The notes: a model not told the origin generated them from the letters alone. A DNA stretch of 64,000 nucleotides from CAVTSA01 sp963737225 (GCA_963737225.1 CAVTSA010000017.1:248001-312000), one strand, 5' to 3'. Counted from the stretch's first letter, positions 35,135-44,041 are shown. Program-made: numbers and translations.

Positions 35135-35387
35135 GGGCCGCCTCCCCCGCTGCCAGCGCCGCCTCGATGTCGCGGATCAGGGCCCGTGCCGAGTCGGCGC
35201 TCAGCTCCACCGCCACCCTCGCCCCGGGGCCGGCCGCCTCGTTGACGAAGTCGATGTTGAGCGTGTGGTCGAGGGGCGCGTGGAACGGATGGTCGAAGTA
35301 GACGGTGGCATGCGAGAGCGGGAACCAGCCAGTCGCGCCCTTGCCGCTGCCGGTGATCGAGCTGCGCTGCGTGATCCAGGTGCACAT
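35124..35387 (-). CDS. DUF6295-type small protein
   Basis: 87 residues. The pattern C-T-W-I-T-Q-R...G-S-G-K-G...G-W-F, a central H-A-T-V-Y-F-D-H-P, and the end N-I-D-F-V-N-E-A-A-G-P-G-A-R-V-A-V-E-L is a conserved actinobacterial-type family of unknown role that I recall as DUF6295. The start ATG has GGAGGAG 7 nt upstream. Its end overlaps the phosphorylase start by 11 bases, so they are likely cotranscribed. Confidence 0.75.
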   Translation of the reverse strand: MCTWITQRSSITGSGKGATGWFPLSHATVYFDHPFHAPLDHTLNIDFVNEAAGPGARVAVELSADSARALIRDIEAALAAGEAAHAV

Positions 35388-35407
35388 CGGAAACTCCTCC
35401 CTTGCCG

Positions 35408-36148
35408 TCAGACCAGGTAACGACGGAAGAAATCCCACACCCGCTGCCAGCCGTCGTTGGCCGCCTCGACGCGGTAGGAGGGGCGGTCGACGGAGAAGAA
35501 CGCGTGGCCGGCGTTCGGGTAGGAGTGGAAGTCGTAGGTCTTCCCGTGCTCCTTCAGCGCCGCCTCGATCGTCGCCACCTGCTTCGGATCGGGGTTGGGG
35601 TCGTCCTCCCCGAAGAGGCCGAGCAGCGGACAGGCGAGGTTCGGCGTCATGTCGATCGGCGCCACCGGCTGACGTTCGGTCAGCTGGTCCGGCGTCGCCA
35701 CCACGCGTCCGCCGTAGCAGTCGACCGCGGCCTGGATGTCGCTGTTGCAGGCGGCGATGTACGCCTGGCGCCCGCCCGAGCAGTACCCGATCGTCCCCAC
35801 CTTGCCGTTGGACTGGGGGAGCTGCCGGAGAAAGGTCACCGCCGCCCGGAAGTCGCCCAGAAAGCGAGCGTCCGGCACCATGCCCTGCGCGCGGGCAGCG
35901 GCCGCGGCGTCGTCCGGGCTGGCATCCGGCCCCTCGCGGTGGTGGAGGTGGGGGCAGATGGCCAGGTAATCGTGGACCGCGAACCGCCGGGTGATCTCCT
36001 TGCTCGCCTCGTCCCAGCCCGGCATATGGTGGATCACCACCACCGCTCCCAGGGGTCCGTCACCGAGTGGACGCGCCAGGTAGGCGTTGATCCAGTCCCC
36101 GCCGTCCCCCTCCATGCGAATCGTCTCCGCCAACACTCTGTCGTACAA
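35408..36148 (-). CDS. Dienelactone hydrolase family protein
   Basis: 246 residues, alpha/beta hydrolase. Nucleophile elbow G-Y-C-S-G-G near 122 with Cys, as in dienelactone hydrolase; the acid is the Asp in G-E-D-D-P near 180 and the His is in N-A-G-H-A-F near 213. Cleaves lactones or esters. The TTG start has GGGAGG 6 nt upstream. Divergent from a MarR regulator 32 bp away, which probably controls it. Confidence 0.88.
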   Translation of the reverse strand: MYDRVLAETIRMEGDGGDWINAYLARPLGDGPLGAVVVIHHMPGWDEASKEITRRFAVHDYLAICPHLHHREGPDASPDDAAAAARAQGMVPDARFLGDFRAAVTFLRQLPQSNGKVGTIGYCSGGRQAYIAACNSDIQAAVDCYGGRVVATPDQLTERQPVAPIDMTPNLACPLLGLFGEDDPNPDPKQVATIEAALKEHGKTYDFHSYPNAGHAFFSVDRPSYRVEAANDGWQRVWDFFRRYLV

Positions 36149-36158
36149 GTTCGCCTCC

Positions 36159-36181
36159 CTAACTAGTAGACTGGCTAACTA
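36159..36181. promoter_or_regulatory. Direct repeat CTAACTA x2, probable MarR operator
   Basis: CTAACTA at 36159-36165 and 36175-36181 (16-bp period) fills the 32-bp gap between divergent genes and covers the TAGACT -10 box (36167-36172), which is 8 nt before the MarR ATG. Confidence 0.5.
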
Positions 36182-36621
36182 TGACGTCCCCGCCGCAGTC
36201 CGACGACGACGCGCTGCTGCGCGGCATCGACGCGCTGCTCCGGGTGGAGCGGCTCCTGGAGCGCGTGCCCACGCCGCTCACCGTGCCTCAATATCGCATC
36301 CTGAGGATGGTAGAGGCGGGCGGCGAACGCGCCGCGCGTCTCGCCGAACGACTGGCCGTGCGCAAGCCGACGCTGACCGGGGTGTCCGACGGCTTGGTGC
36401 AGGCCGGATACCTGGCGCGGCAAACGGAAGCACTCGACCGCCGGGTGGTCAAGCTCTGCCTCACCGAGCAGGGGGCAGCTGCCCTGCGGGAGACCGAGCA
36501 GGCCTACCTGGAACGCTTCCGCAGCGTCACCAGCCAGGTTTCCGATCCGGCGCGCCTCCTGGCGCTGCTGGCCGAGCTACAGGAGCCGAATCCGGCTCCG
36601 GAGGGGGCCATCGCTTCGTGA
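36181..36621 (+). CDS. MarR-family transcriptional regulator
   Basis: 146 residues with the winged-helix core: P-Q-Y-R-I-L-R-M-V near 35, the helix-turn-helix A-E-R-L-A-V-R-K-P-T-L-T near 57, and the wing R-Q-T-E-A-L-D-R-R-V near 80. MarR proteins repress and are released by small ligands. It overlaps the double ABC exporter gene by GTGA, so it likely autoregulates itself, the exporter, and the divergent hydrolase. Confidence 0.9.
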   Translation: MTSPPQSDDDALLRGIDALLRVERLLERVPTPLTVPQYRILRMVEAGGERAARLAERLAVRKPTLTGVSDGLVQAGYLARQTEALDRRVVKLCLTEQGAAALRETEQAYLERFRSVTSQVSDPARLLALLAELQEPNPAPEGAIAS

Positions 36622-39600
36622 GTCGACAGGTGACCGGCCGGGCGTCGGACCGTTGGATCCGGCGGATCGCCGGTTACTGCTGGAGATATCCCCGGCTGGT
36701 TCTCATCGCGTTCGGGGCGGGGGTGATCGGCCAGTCGATCATGGTTGGGATCCCGCTGATCCAGCGCCAGATCATCGACAACGTCATCCTTTCTCCGAAG
36801 CAGCCCCTGCTGCCGTGGGCGATCCTGCTGGTGGCGGCGGCCCTGGCCCTGTTCGGGTTCACCGCTCTCCGCCGGTACAACGGTGGACGCCTCTCGCTGG
36901 ACGTGCAGTACGAGCTGCGCACCGGAGTCTTCGAGTCCCTCTCGCACCTCGATGGGGTCCGGCAGGACGATCTGGACACCGGACAGGTCGTCGGACGGGC
37001 GACGTCCGATCTGACCCTGATCCAGGCGCTGCTCCAGATGCTGCCAAACCTGACCGGCAACCTGGTCCTGTTCGTGGTGTCGCTGGTGGTGATGTTCTGG
37101 CTCTCGCCGCTGCTCGCCGTGGTGGCCCTGGCCACGGCGCCCGCACTCGCCTTCTTCGCGCTGCGTAGTCGCGCCCGCCTCTTCCCCTCCAGCTGGTTCG
37201 CGCAGCAGCGGGAAGCCGAGGTCGCGGGGGCGGTGGAGGCGGCGACCACCGGAGTCCGCGTGGTCAAGGGCTTCGGCCAGGAGGAGCAGGAGCTGAACCG
37301 GGTCGACCGCCTGGCGCAGCGGGTCTTCGGTGCCCGCACGCGCACGATCGGGATCAACAGCCTCTACACGCCCTCGATGTCCGCGATCCCAATGCTGGGC
37401 ACCGTCGCCATCCTCGCTTTGGGAGGCTTCCTGGCATTGCAGGGACACCTCTCGCTGGGGACCTTCCTCGCCTTCTCGACCTACGTCACCCAGATGGCAA
37501 GCCCGGTCCGGCTGCTCGCGCTGCTGGTGACCACCGGCCAGCAGGCGCGGGCCTCGGTGATACGTGTGCTGGACCTGATCGACAGCCGCCCCGAGGTCCA
37601 GGAAGCACCGGACGCGCGGCCGCTGGCTCCGGGGCCGGGACGCATCGAGCTCGACCGGGTCACCTTCGGGTACGACCCCGGCGATCCGGTGCTGCGCGAC
37701 TTCTCGCTGACCGTGGAGCCTGGCGAGACGCTGGCACTGGTCGGAGCGTCGGGCTCCGGCAAGTCGACCGTCTCCCAGCTCCTGCCCCGCTTCTACGACG
37801 TGCAGTCGGGGGCGGTGCGCATCGACGGGCAGGACGTCCGCGAGGTGACGCTCGACTCCCTGCGCGCCTCGGTCGGCATGGCGATGGAGGACAGCTTCCT
37901 GTTCAGCGAGTCGGTGGCGGCCAACATCGCCTACGGGCGCCCCGACGCCACCCGCGAGCAAATCCGTGAAGCGGCGCGGGCAGCGCGGGCGGACGGCTTC
38001 ATCCAGGAGCTGTCGCACGGCTACGACACCGTGGTCGGGGAGCAGGGGCTCACGCTCTCCGGAGGCCAGAGGCAGCGGGTGGCGCTCGCCCGGGCCATGC
38101 TCGTCAACCCGGAGATCCTGCTCCTCGACGACGCGACCTCGGCGGTCGACGCGCGGGTGGAGGCGGAGATCCACGAGACGCTCCACAGGATGCTCGCAGG
38201 ACGTACCACGCTGTTGATGGCACATCGGCGTTCCACGCTGCAGCTGGCGGACCGGATCGCCGTGCTGGACAGGGGCCAGGTCGCGGACCTGGGGACCCTG
38301 GACGAGCTGATCGAGCGGTCTGAGCTCTTCCGGATGCTGCTCGCGGGGCCCGACTCGGAGGAGCTGGCGCTGGTCGCCGAGCCAGCCCCCCCGGGACCCG
38401 AGGGGATCACGCCCGAGCTTTGGGACCCCGATCGCGTCCCCCACCAGGTCGACGACCCGATCCTTGCTCAGCGGCTGGGGCGGATGGCCGGCCGGGGCGG
38501 GGGCGGTCCGGGGGGCATCATGTCCGGGCTCGCCTCGATGCCGCCGACCCCGGAGCTGCTCGACGCCGTCGACCGCCTCCCGCCGGCCGACCGGATGCCC
38601 GACGTCGACCCCGCCTTCGCGCGCGCCCCCGACGAGCGCTTCCGGCTCGGTCACCTGCTGTCCAAGTTCCGCTGGGCCTTCGGCTTCGGGCTGGCGCTGA
38701 TGGGAGTCGACGCGCTCCTGACCCTCGCGATCCCGGTCCTGATCCGGAACGGCATCGACCAGGGTGTCAACCGCGGCATATTCGAGGCGGTCCTCGTCGC
38801 GGCCGCTCTCGCGCTCGGCACCGTGCTCGTCGACTGGGTGGTCCAGATCTTCGGATCGAGGATTACCGGCTTCACCGGCGAGCGGTTCCTGTACACGCTC
38901 CGGGTCAAGATCTTCAGCCACCTGCAGCGGCTGGGCCTCGACTACTACGAACGGGAGATGACCGGCCGGATCCTGACCCGGATGACCAGCGATGTCGACG
39001 CGCTCTCCTCGTTCCTGCAGACCGGGCTGGTGACGGCGCTGGTCAGCCTGCTCACCTTCTTCGGGGTCCTGATCGCGCTCTTCATCCTCAACTTCAAGCT
39101 CATGCTCGTGGTGAGCGTGACGCTGCCGGTCCTGGCGGTGGCGACGATCGTCTTCCGGAACGCGACCAAGCGGGCCTACCAGCGGGCGCGCGAGCAGCTC
39201 TCCGCGGTCAACGCCGACCTGGCGGAGAACGTGGCCGGGCTGCGGGTCCTGCAGGCCTTTCGTCGTGAGGGCTTCAACCTCCGGCGCTACTCGCGCCTGT
39301 CGGACGGCTACCGCCGGACGAGGAACCGCGCCCAGCTGTACATCTCGCTCTACTTCCCCTTCGTCCAGTCGCTCAGCTACTTCGCCTCGGCGCTGGTGCT
39401 GGCGGTGGCGGATGTGCAGTACCACGCGGGCCTCATCACCTCAGGCGGCCTGATCGCGTACCTCCTGTACATCGATCTGCTGTTCGCGCCGATCCAGAAC
39501 CTGTCCCAGGTCTTCGACGGGTACCAGCAGGCGACGGTCGCCCTGGAGCGCATCCGCGAGCTGCTCTCGACCCCGACCACGACCCCGGCCCCGGCGCGAC

Positions 39601-40379
39601 CGGTGGTGCTCGACGAGGTCGACGGGCACATCGAGTTCCAGAGCGTGCGGTTCCAGTACGAGCATGCGGTTCACCCCGCGATCGAGGGCCTCGACGTCTC
39701 CATCCCCGCCCGCGAGACGGTCGCGCTGGTCGGTGAGACGGGGGCCGGCAAGTCGACCATCGTGAAGCTGGTCGAGCGCTTCTACGACGTCACCGGGGGC
39801 GGGATCCGGATCGATGGCCACGATCTGCGCACCGTCGATCTCCCCGCCTATCGGCACCACATCGGACTGGTGCCGCAGGAGGCATACCTGTTCCCGGGCA
39901 ACGTGCGCGACCAGGTTGCTTACGGACGGCCGGAGGCGAGTGACGCCGAGGTCGAGGCCGCGGCTCGTGCGGTAGGCGCCCACCAGATGATCGCGTCGCT
40001 TCCGGGCGGGTACCTGCACCCGATCTCCGAGCGTGGGCGCAACCTCTCGGCGGGGCAGCGGCAGCTGCTGGCGCTGGCGCGGGCGGAGCTGGTCGAGCCT
40101 TCGATCCTCTTGCTCGACGAGGCGACGGCGGCGCTCGACCTGCGCAGCGAGGCGCTCGTCACCAGGGCGACCGAGCGGCTCGCCCGGCAGCGCACGACGC
40201 TCGTCATCGCCCACCGGCTGACCACCGCCGCCCGCGCCGACCGGATCCTGTACATGGAGCACGGTCGTGTGGTGGAGGACGGCTCACACGAGGAGCTGGT
40301 GCGCCTGGGCGGCGGCTACGCAAGGCTGTGGGCGTCGTTCGTAGGGGCTTCGGCGATCGAGCAGGAGGTCGCCGGCTGA
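36618..40379 (+). CDS. Fused double ABC exporter (TMD-NBD-TMD-NBD)
   Basis: 1253 residues in one chain. First half: membrane domain about 25-320, Walker A G-A-S-G-S-G-K-S-T near 375, L-S-G-G-Q, and Walker B I-L-L-L-D-D with Asp where the catalytic Glu normally is; the Q-loop Gln is also replaced (A-M-E-D). Second half: membrane domain about 680-990, G-E-T-G-A-G-K-S-T, signature L-S-A-G-Q, and a normal I-L-L-L-D-E. So one ATP site is degenerate, as in heterodimeric drug/lipid exporters; fused relatives are known in mycobacteria. GTG start inside the MarR stop. Confidence 0.92.
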   Translation: MSRQVTGRASDRWIRRIAGYCWRYPRLVLIAFGAGVIGQSIMVGIPLIQRQIIDNVILSPKQPLLPWAILLVAAALALFGFTALRRYNGGRLSLDVQYELRTGVFESLSHLDGVRQDDLDTGQVVGRATSDLTLIQALLQMLPNLTGNLVLFVVSLVVMFWLSPLLAVVALATAPALAFFALRSRARLFPSSWFAQQREAEVAGAVEAATTGVRVVKGFGQEEQELNRVDRLAQRVFGARTRTIGINSLYTPSMSAIPMLGTVAILALGGFLALQGHLSLGTFLAFSTYVTQMASPVRLLALLVTTGQQARASVIRVLDLIDSRPEVQEAPDARPLAPGPGRIELDRVTFGYDPGDPVLRDFSLTVEPGETLALVGASGSGKSTVSQLLPRFYDVQSGAVRIDGQDVREVTLDSLRASVGMAMEDSFLFSESVAANIAYGRPDATREQIREAARAARADGFIQELSHGYDTVVGEQGLTLSGGQRQRVALARAMLVNPEILLLDDATSAVDARVEAEIHETLHRMLAGRTTLLMAHRRSTLQLADRIAVLDRGQVADLGTLDELIERSELFRMLLAGPDSEELALVAEPAPPGPEGITPELWDPDRVPHQVDDPILAQRLGRMAGRGGGGPGGIMSGLASMPPTPELLDAVDRLPPADRMPDVDPAFARAPDERFRLGHLLSKFRWAFGFGLALMGVDALLTLAIPVLIRNGIDQGVNRGIFEAVLVAAALALGTVLVDWVVQIFGSRITGFTGERFLYTLRVKIFSHLQRLGLDYYEREMTGRILTRMTSDVDALSSFLQTGLVTALVSLLTFFGVLIALFILNFKLMLVVSVTLPVLAVATIVFRNATKRAYQRAREQLSAVNADLAENVAGLRVLQAFRREGFNLRRYSRLSDGYRRTRNRAQLYISLYFPFVQSLSYFASALVLAVADVQYHAGLITSGGLIAYLLYIDLLFAPIQNLSQVFDGYQQATVALERIRELLSTPTTTPAPARPVVLDEVDGHIEFQSVRFQYEHAVHPAIEGLDVSIPARETVALVGETGAGKSTIVKLVERFYDVTGGGIRIDGHDLRTVDLPAYRHHIGLVPQEAYLFPGNVRDQVAYGRPEASDAEVEAAARAVGAHQMIASLPGGYLHPISERGRNLSAGQRQLLALARAELVEPSILLLDEATAALDLRSEALVTRATERLARQRTTLVIAHRLTTAARADRILYMEHGRVVEDGSHEELVRLGGGYARLWASFVGASAIEQEVAG

Positions 40380-40382
40380 AAC

Positions 40383-40445
40383 CTCGGTTTCGCGTGAAAT
40401 CGGGACTATGGCACGCCCCATAGACCCGGTTTCGCGTGAAACCGG
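40383..40445. repeat. Paired palindrome, type B (42-bp phase)
   Basis: CGGTTTCGCGTGAAA units at 40385 and 40427, 42 bp apart, around a CTATGG...CCATAG inner palindrome. Starts 3 bp after the exporter stop. Confidence 0.85.
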
Positions 40446-40501
40446 TGGGATGTGGGGCGTGGTGTGCGTGGCGGGATGTGAGGTGCGTGGATGAGAAGAA
40501 G

Positions 40502-40526
40502 AAGGCCGCCCGCATGGGGCGGCCTT
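40502..40526 (-). terminator. Rho-independent terminator of hsp20
   Basis: GGCCGCCC / GGGCGGCC 8-bp stem with a GCATG loop, extended by AA/TT. On the minus strand it is followed by TTCTTCTTCT, so it best terminates hsp20; it may also stop the exporter transcript. Confidence 0.75.
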
Positions 40527-40558
40527 ACCTCTGACGTCCTCTGAACGGAGCCGGCGCT

Positions 40559-41014
40559 TTAGGAAGCGGCGGGCGCCTCGATCTCGGCGGGCGCCTCGGT
40601 CTCGCCACTCTTGACGGTGATCTTGGCGGGAGCCGTCGCCGGCGTCTTCTGGATGGTCACGGTCAGCAGCCCGTTCTCCAGGCTGGCGCCGACCTGCTCC
40701 GGGGTGGTGCCACGGGGCAGCCGGAACGCACGCTGCAGGCTCTGCTGGCGCCGCTCGCGCCAGACGTAGCCGTTGCGGTCCTCGGACTTCTGCTGGTCGG
40801 CCTTGGCGGCGATGGTCAGCACGCCGTTCTCGACGGTGACCTCGACGTTGTCGGACTTCATGCCCGGCACCTCGGCGACGAGCTCCAGGTGGTCCTCCGC
40901 ATCCTTGACGTCGACACGGGGGAACCCTACCCAGGCGCTGTCGAACATCGAGCCGAACCTGCGGTCCAGCGTCAGGATGTCCGCGAAGGGCCGGAAGGGA
41001 ATCATGGCGGTCAT
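40559..41014 (-). CDS. Hsp20/alpha-crystallin small heat-shock protein
   Basis: 151 residues. The alpha-crystallin domain (about 30-125) starts at P-R-V-D-V and carries E-V-P-G-M near 51, G-V-L-T-I near 67, and the A-x-x-x-N-G-L-L-T-V closing motif near 115. It is a cytoplasmic holdase for unfolding proteins. AAGGAGAGG lies before the ATG. No CIRCE element is present; two other short palindromes lie upstream. Confidence 0.93.
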   Translation of the reverse strand: MTAMIPFRPFADILTLDRRFGSMFDSAWVGFPRVDVKDAEDHLELVAEVPGMKSDNVEVTVENGVLTIAAKADQQKSEDRNGYVWRERRQQSLQRAFRLPRGTTPEQVGASLENGLLTVTIQKTPATAPAKITVKSGETEAPAEIEAPAAS

Positions 41015-41094
41015 GCCCTAAACCTCTCCTTTGGAATTGATATCGGGGAGTGCGGCCGGCATGACTGCGACGTAGCAGGGACGTCGGACGGATC

Positions 41095-41131
41095 GATTCA
41101 ACGAATCCGCCGGCTTCACTCTCATAGAGAG
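41095..41131. promoter_or_regulatory. Two 13-bp palindromes upstream of hsp20
   Basis: GATTC-AAC-GAATC (41095-41107) and CTCTC-ATA-GAGAG (41119-41131) share a 5-3-5 layout with centres 24 bp apart, about 80-115 bp before the hsp20 ATG. Possible operator pair. Confidence 0.4.
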
Positions 41132-41177
41132 ATTCCTACCCGTCCGGCGCCTGTGCAAAACTTCCGCCCCGGAGGAG

Positions 41178-41888
41178 TCAGGCCTTGACCGCCCAGACCT
41201 TCTCCGCTACGCGCACGGCGATCGTGAGCTCGTGATCGCGGAGCCCGAGTCGCAGCGTGTCGCCAAGGGGATCCTTCTCCAGCACGTCGACGGCCGCTCG
41301 CGGCACGATGCCGAGCTCCCCGAGATAGGAGAGCAGCACCGGAGCTTCCCGCTCGGCGACCTCGGAGATGCGCGTCACGACGACGTGGTCGCCCACCCCG
41401 TTCGAAGACAGCCGCGCCTCGCCGGCGACCAGCGTCGACACGCCGGGGATCGGGTTGCCGTGCGGGCAGGTCGTCGGTTGGCCGAGCTGCTCCCAGACGG
41501 CCCGCTCGACCTTGTCCGACACCGCGTGCTCGAGCCGTGCCGCCTCCTCGTCAGCGGAGACCCAGTCCAGGCCCAGGCCGTCGGTCAGCCAGCGCTCCAT
41601 GATCCGGTGCCGCCGCACGATCGAGGCCGCACGCGCCCGGCCCGCCTCAGTGAGCTCGATCGCCTTCCTGTCGTTGACGGTGACCAGCCCGTCGCGGATC
41701 ATGCGCCGGATGCCGATCGTCACCGTCGGGCGCGACACGCCCAGCCAATCGGCGAGCCGCGCCGACCAGGCGCGCTCCCCCTCGGCCTCCATGTAGTAGA
41801 TCGCTTCCAGATAGCGGGCGACGACCTCCGACGGCTCGACGCCGGCCGGCACGTCCGGGGCGCGGTCGGAGACGTCGGTGATCGTCAA
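41178..41888 (-). CDS. DtxR/MntR-family metal-dependent regulator
   Basis: 236 residues. Winged helix about 25-80 (V-S-R-P-T-V-T-I-G-I-R-R-M), dimer/metal domain about 85-150 with R-R-H-R-I-M-E-R-W-L, E-E-A-A-R-L-E-H-A-V-S and C-P-H-G-N-P-I-P-G, which contain the usual Cys, Glu and His ligands, and a C-terminal SH3-like FeoA domain from about 165. Represses metal-uptake genes when Fe or Mn is bound; no uptake genes are next to it. TTG start 4 bp after the preceding gene. Confidence 0.9.
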   Translation of the reverse strand: MTITDVSDRAPDVPAGVEPSEVVARYLEAIYYMEAEGERAWSARLADWLGVSRPTVTIGIRRMIRDGLVTVNDRKAIELTEAGRARAASIVRRHRIMERWLTDGLGLDWVSADEEAARLEHAVSDKVERAVWEQLGQPTTCPHGNPIPGVSTLVAGEARLSSNGVGDHVVVTRISEVAEREAPVLLSYLGELGIVPRAAVDVLEKDPLGDTLRLGLRDHELTIAVRVAEKVWAVKA

Positions 41889-41892
41889 GCGA

Positions 41893-42255
41893 CTACCCGG
41901 CGAGGCGGCGTTCCAGATCCTCGGGATCGGCGCTCACCGACCACTTGGGATCCCGCCACTTGAAGAGGCGCTCCTGCATGTCGAAGATCGAATCCAGCAC
42001 CACCTGCACCTGGTCGGAGTCCCGGAACGCGCGGATGACGTCGCTCGGCAGACAGTCGAAAACCCGCCGGATGTGGCGGCGCTGTCCCGCGTTGAGCTTG
42101 CGGAGACCGTCTCGGTTCATCTCTTCGAGGCGCCAGAGAATGCGATCCGTCGTGTGCAACATCGTGTAGAACGCGTAGCGCCGGGTGTTGGCGCGCGCGA
42201 TTCCCGCTTCCATGTCCTCGATCGTCGCACTCGTCCGGTCGATCATTCTGCTCAC
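41893..42255 (-). CDS. Helical protein of unknown function (120 aa)
   Basis: Not recognised. Predicted all-helical, very polar, with many Arg, two Met-rich ends, M-L-H-T-T-D-R-I-L-W-R-L-E-E near 33 and D-S-I-F-D-M-Q-E-R-L-F-K-W near 88. No Cys motif for metal. It shares a very short divergent promoter region with the Nudix gene and runs directly into the DtxR-type gene, so it may be part of the same regulon. Start GTG, or an ATG three codons later. Confidence 0.6.
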   Translation of the reverse strand: MSRMIDRTSATIEDMEAGIARANTRRYAFYTMLHTTDRILWRLEEMNRDGLRKLNAGQRRHIRRVFDCLPSDVIRAFRDSDQVQVVLDSIFDMQERLFKWRDPKWSVSADPEDLERRLAG

Positions 42256-42256
42256 C

Positions 42257-42263
42257 TACCTTA
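42257..42263. promoter_or_regulatory. Overlapping divergent -10 boxes
   Basis: TACCTT (42257-42262, plus) and TAAGGT (42263-42258, minus) share six bases. The plus box is 7 nt before the Nudix ATG (leaderless); the minus box serves the 120-aa gene. Confidence 0.45.
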
Positions 42264-42269
42264 CCGAGA

Positions 42270-42872
42270 ATGCCCCGCGACCACCTCGACCACACGAACT
42301 CCCCCGAGGACCACTTTCTGGAGCGCCTCGAGGGGACGCTGCTGCCCGTGGAGCGGTGGGGAACCTTCCGGCGGGGCGCCCGCCATGCCGCTGTCAACTC
42401 CATTCTGTTCCATCGCGGCAAGGAATGGAAGCTCCCATTTGTGCTGCGGAGCCCCGACCTGCGCAGCCACCCGGGTCAGGTCGGCCTCCCCGGGGGCCGG
42501 GTCGAGCCGGGCGAGTCGGCCGCACAAGCCGCGCTGCGCGAAACCGAGGAGGAGATCGGAGTCCCGGCCGGCGGGCTGCGCCTGCTGGGCAGCGCCGGCC
42601 ACGTCTACACCGCGGTCACGAACTACAACGTGGCGGTCTTCGTGAGCCATCTGGCCGAACCACCCGCGCGTTTCACGTGGCCGGCGGGCGAATTGGTGGG
42701 CGTCATCGAGGTTCCGCTGTCGCTGCTGCTCGAACCCGGTGCCTGGAGCCACCACGGACCGTATTTCGGACCACAGCTGCGGACGGCCGAGGGGCCGGTC
42801 ATCTGGGGTCTCACCGCGGCCATCCTGCGCGGGGACCTGCTGCCGCGCTTGCGGACGGCCTTGACCGGGTAG
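42270..42872 (+). CDS. Nudix hydrolase, CoA-pyrophosphatase type
   Basis: 200 residues. Nudix box G-G-R-V-E-P-G-E...R-E-T-E-E-E-I-G at about 76-98, preceded by S-H-P-G-Q-V-G-L-P-G, the CoA-class signature; a second such gene lies at 30.7 kb. Hydrolyses CoA-type or NAD-type pyrophosphates. ATG start only 14 bp from the divergent gene. Confidence 0.87.
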   Translation: MPRDHLDHTNSPEDHFLERLEGTLLPVERWGTFRRGARHAAVNSILFHRGKEWKLPFVLRSPDLRSHPGQVGLPGGRVEPGESAAQAALRETEEEIGVPAGGLRLLGSAGHVYTAVTNYNVAVFVSHLAEPPARFTWPAGELVGVIEVPLSLLLEPGAWSHHGPYFGPQLRTAEGPVIWGLTAAILRGDLLPRLRTALTG

Positions 42873-42892
42873 GTCGGCCTGGAATCGCACCG

Positions 42893-44041
42893 CTACGAGC
42901 GGGCCAGCGCCCGCAGGTCGGTAGCAGGGTCGCACAGCTGGTCGACGGTGACCGGAATCCGGCGCTCGAGGATGCGTCTGACCTGCGTCATGCTGCGGCC
43001 GTCGTTCCAGGCGACGACGCCCACCACCTGACCGCCCTGGACCTGGAACGCCACGAACGGTGGACCGCCCTCGCCCCGGAACCGCAGGTCTTCCCATGGC
43101 AGACCGGCGCCCAGGTACTGGATCTGCTGGTCGTACTGGTCGGTCCAGAACCAGGGCCACTGGGTGAAGGGCTCGGCGGCCTCGGGAGCGGCCAGATTGT
43201 GTCCCACCGCCCGCCCGTGGCGCTGGGCCGTCTGAAAGTGCTCGACCCGGACCGGGAACTCGAGAGCCGGACTCCAGAACCGGGTGCAGTCACCGGCCGC
43301 GTAGACGTCGGGCGCGGAGGTACGGCCGAGCTGGTCGACCAGGATGCCTCCCTCGCAGTCAAGCCCGGCGGCGAGAGCCAGCTCCTGGTTGGGCCTGGTG
43401 CCGACGCCGATCACCAGGTCGTCCCGCGGCTCGGGGAGCTCGTCGACACCGGTCTGGAGGTCGACGCCGTGCTCGCGGTGGAGGTCCGCGACCAGGGCGC
43501 CCAGGACAGGCCCCAGCACCCTCAGGAGCGGCTGCGCGAGGGACTCGTAGACCGTCACCTCGTGACCACGCTGCCGGGCCGCCGCGGCCACCTCGCAGCC
43601 GATGAAGCCGGCCCCGACGATCTCGACTCGCCCATCCCCGGCGAGCAGCTCCCGAATGCGGTCGGCGTCGGCGATCCAGCGCAGATAGATCGCGTCGGGA
43701 TGGTCCGGCAGCGTCCGGGGCAGGCCGCCGGTTGCGAGGAGAACCCGGTCGTACGCGATCCGCTCCCCGCTCTCCAGCTCAACCTGGTGCTGCTCCGGGT
43801 GCAGCGCCCCGACCGCGCTGCCGGTCCGAACGTCGGCGTCGGCCGCGGGCAGGAAGAGCTTCTCCGCGCGGAGGTCGGGCTCCAGCAGGTAGCGCTTGGA
43901 GAGATAGGTGCGGTCGTAGGGCGGGTAGCGGTCGGCGTCGAGGATCACCAGCTCGCCCGTCCACCCGGCCTGGCGCGCACCCCCCGCCGCGGCGTGTGCC
44001 GCCGGACCGCCGCCCACGATGAGAAGGCGGTTTTCCGTCAC
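42893..44041 (-). CDS. FAD/NAD(P)-dependent oxidoreductase (ferredoxin reductase-like)
   Basis: 382 residues. N-terminal G-G-G-P-A-A-H-A (FAD), P-Y-D-R-T-Y-L-S-K near 42, A-T-G-G-x-P-R near 104, a second Rossmann motif G-A-G-F-I-G-C-E near 141 (NAD), and D-V-Y-A-A-G-D-C near 249. This layout matches oxygenase-coupled ferredoxin/rubredoxin reductases. No oxygenase or ferredoxin gene is adjacent. It follows the ccm genes on the same strand with a 46-bp gap. Confidence 0.87.
   Translation of the reverse strand: MTENRLLIVGGGPAAHAAAGGARQAGWTGELVILDADRYPPYDRTYLSKRYLLEPDLRAEKLFLPAADADVRTGSAVGALHPEQHQVELESGERIAYDRVLLATGGLPRTLPDHPDAIYLRWIADADRIRELLAGDGRVEIVGAGFIGCEVAAAARQRGHEVTVYESLAQPLLRVLGPVLGALVADLHREHGVDLQTGVDELPEPRDDLVIGVGTRPNQELALAAGLDCEGGILVDQLGRTSAPDVYAAGDCTRFWSPALEFPVRVEHFQTAQRHGRAVGHNLAAPEAAEPFTQWPWFWTDQYDQQIQYLGAGLPWEDLRFRGEGGPPFVAFQVQGGQVVGVVAWNDGRSMTQVRRILERRIPVTVDQLCDPATDLRALARS

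Noticed and set aside
36504..39425. 973-codon open frame on the minus strand
   Set aside because: Antisense to the double ABC exporter; low-complexity Glu/Gln/Arg/His sequence, no motifs.
41015..41177. CIRCE (HrcA) element upstream of hsp20
   Set aside because: No TTAGCACTC-N9-GAGTGCTAA; only two unrelated 13-bp palindromes.
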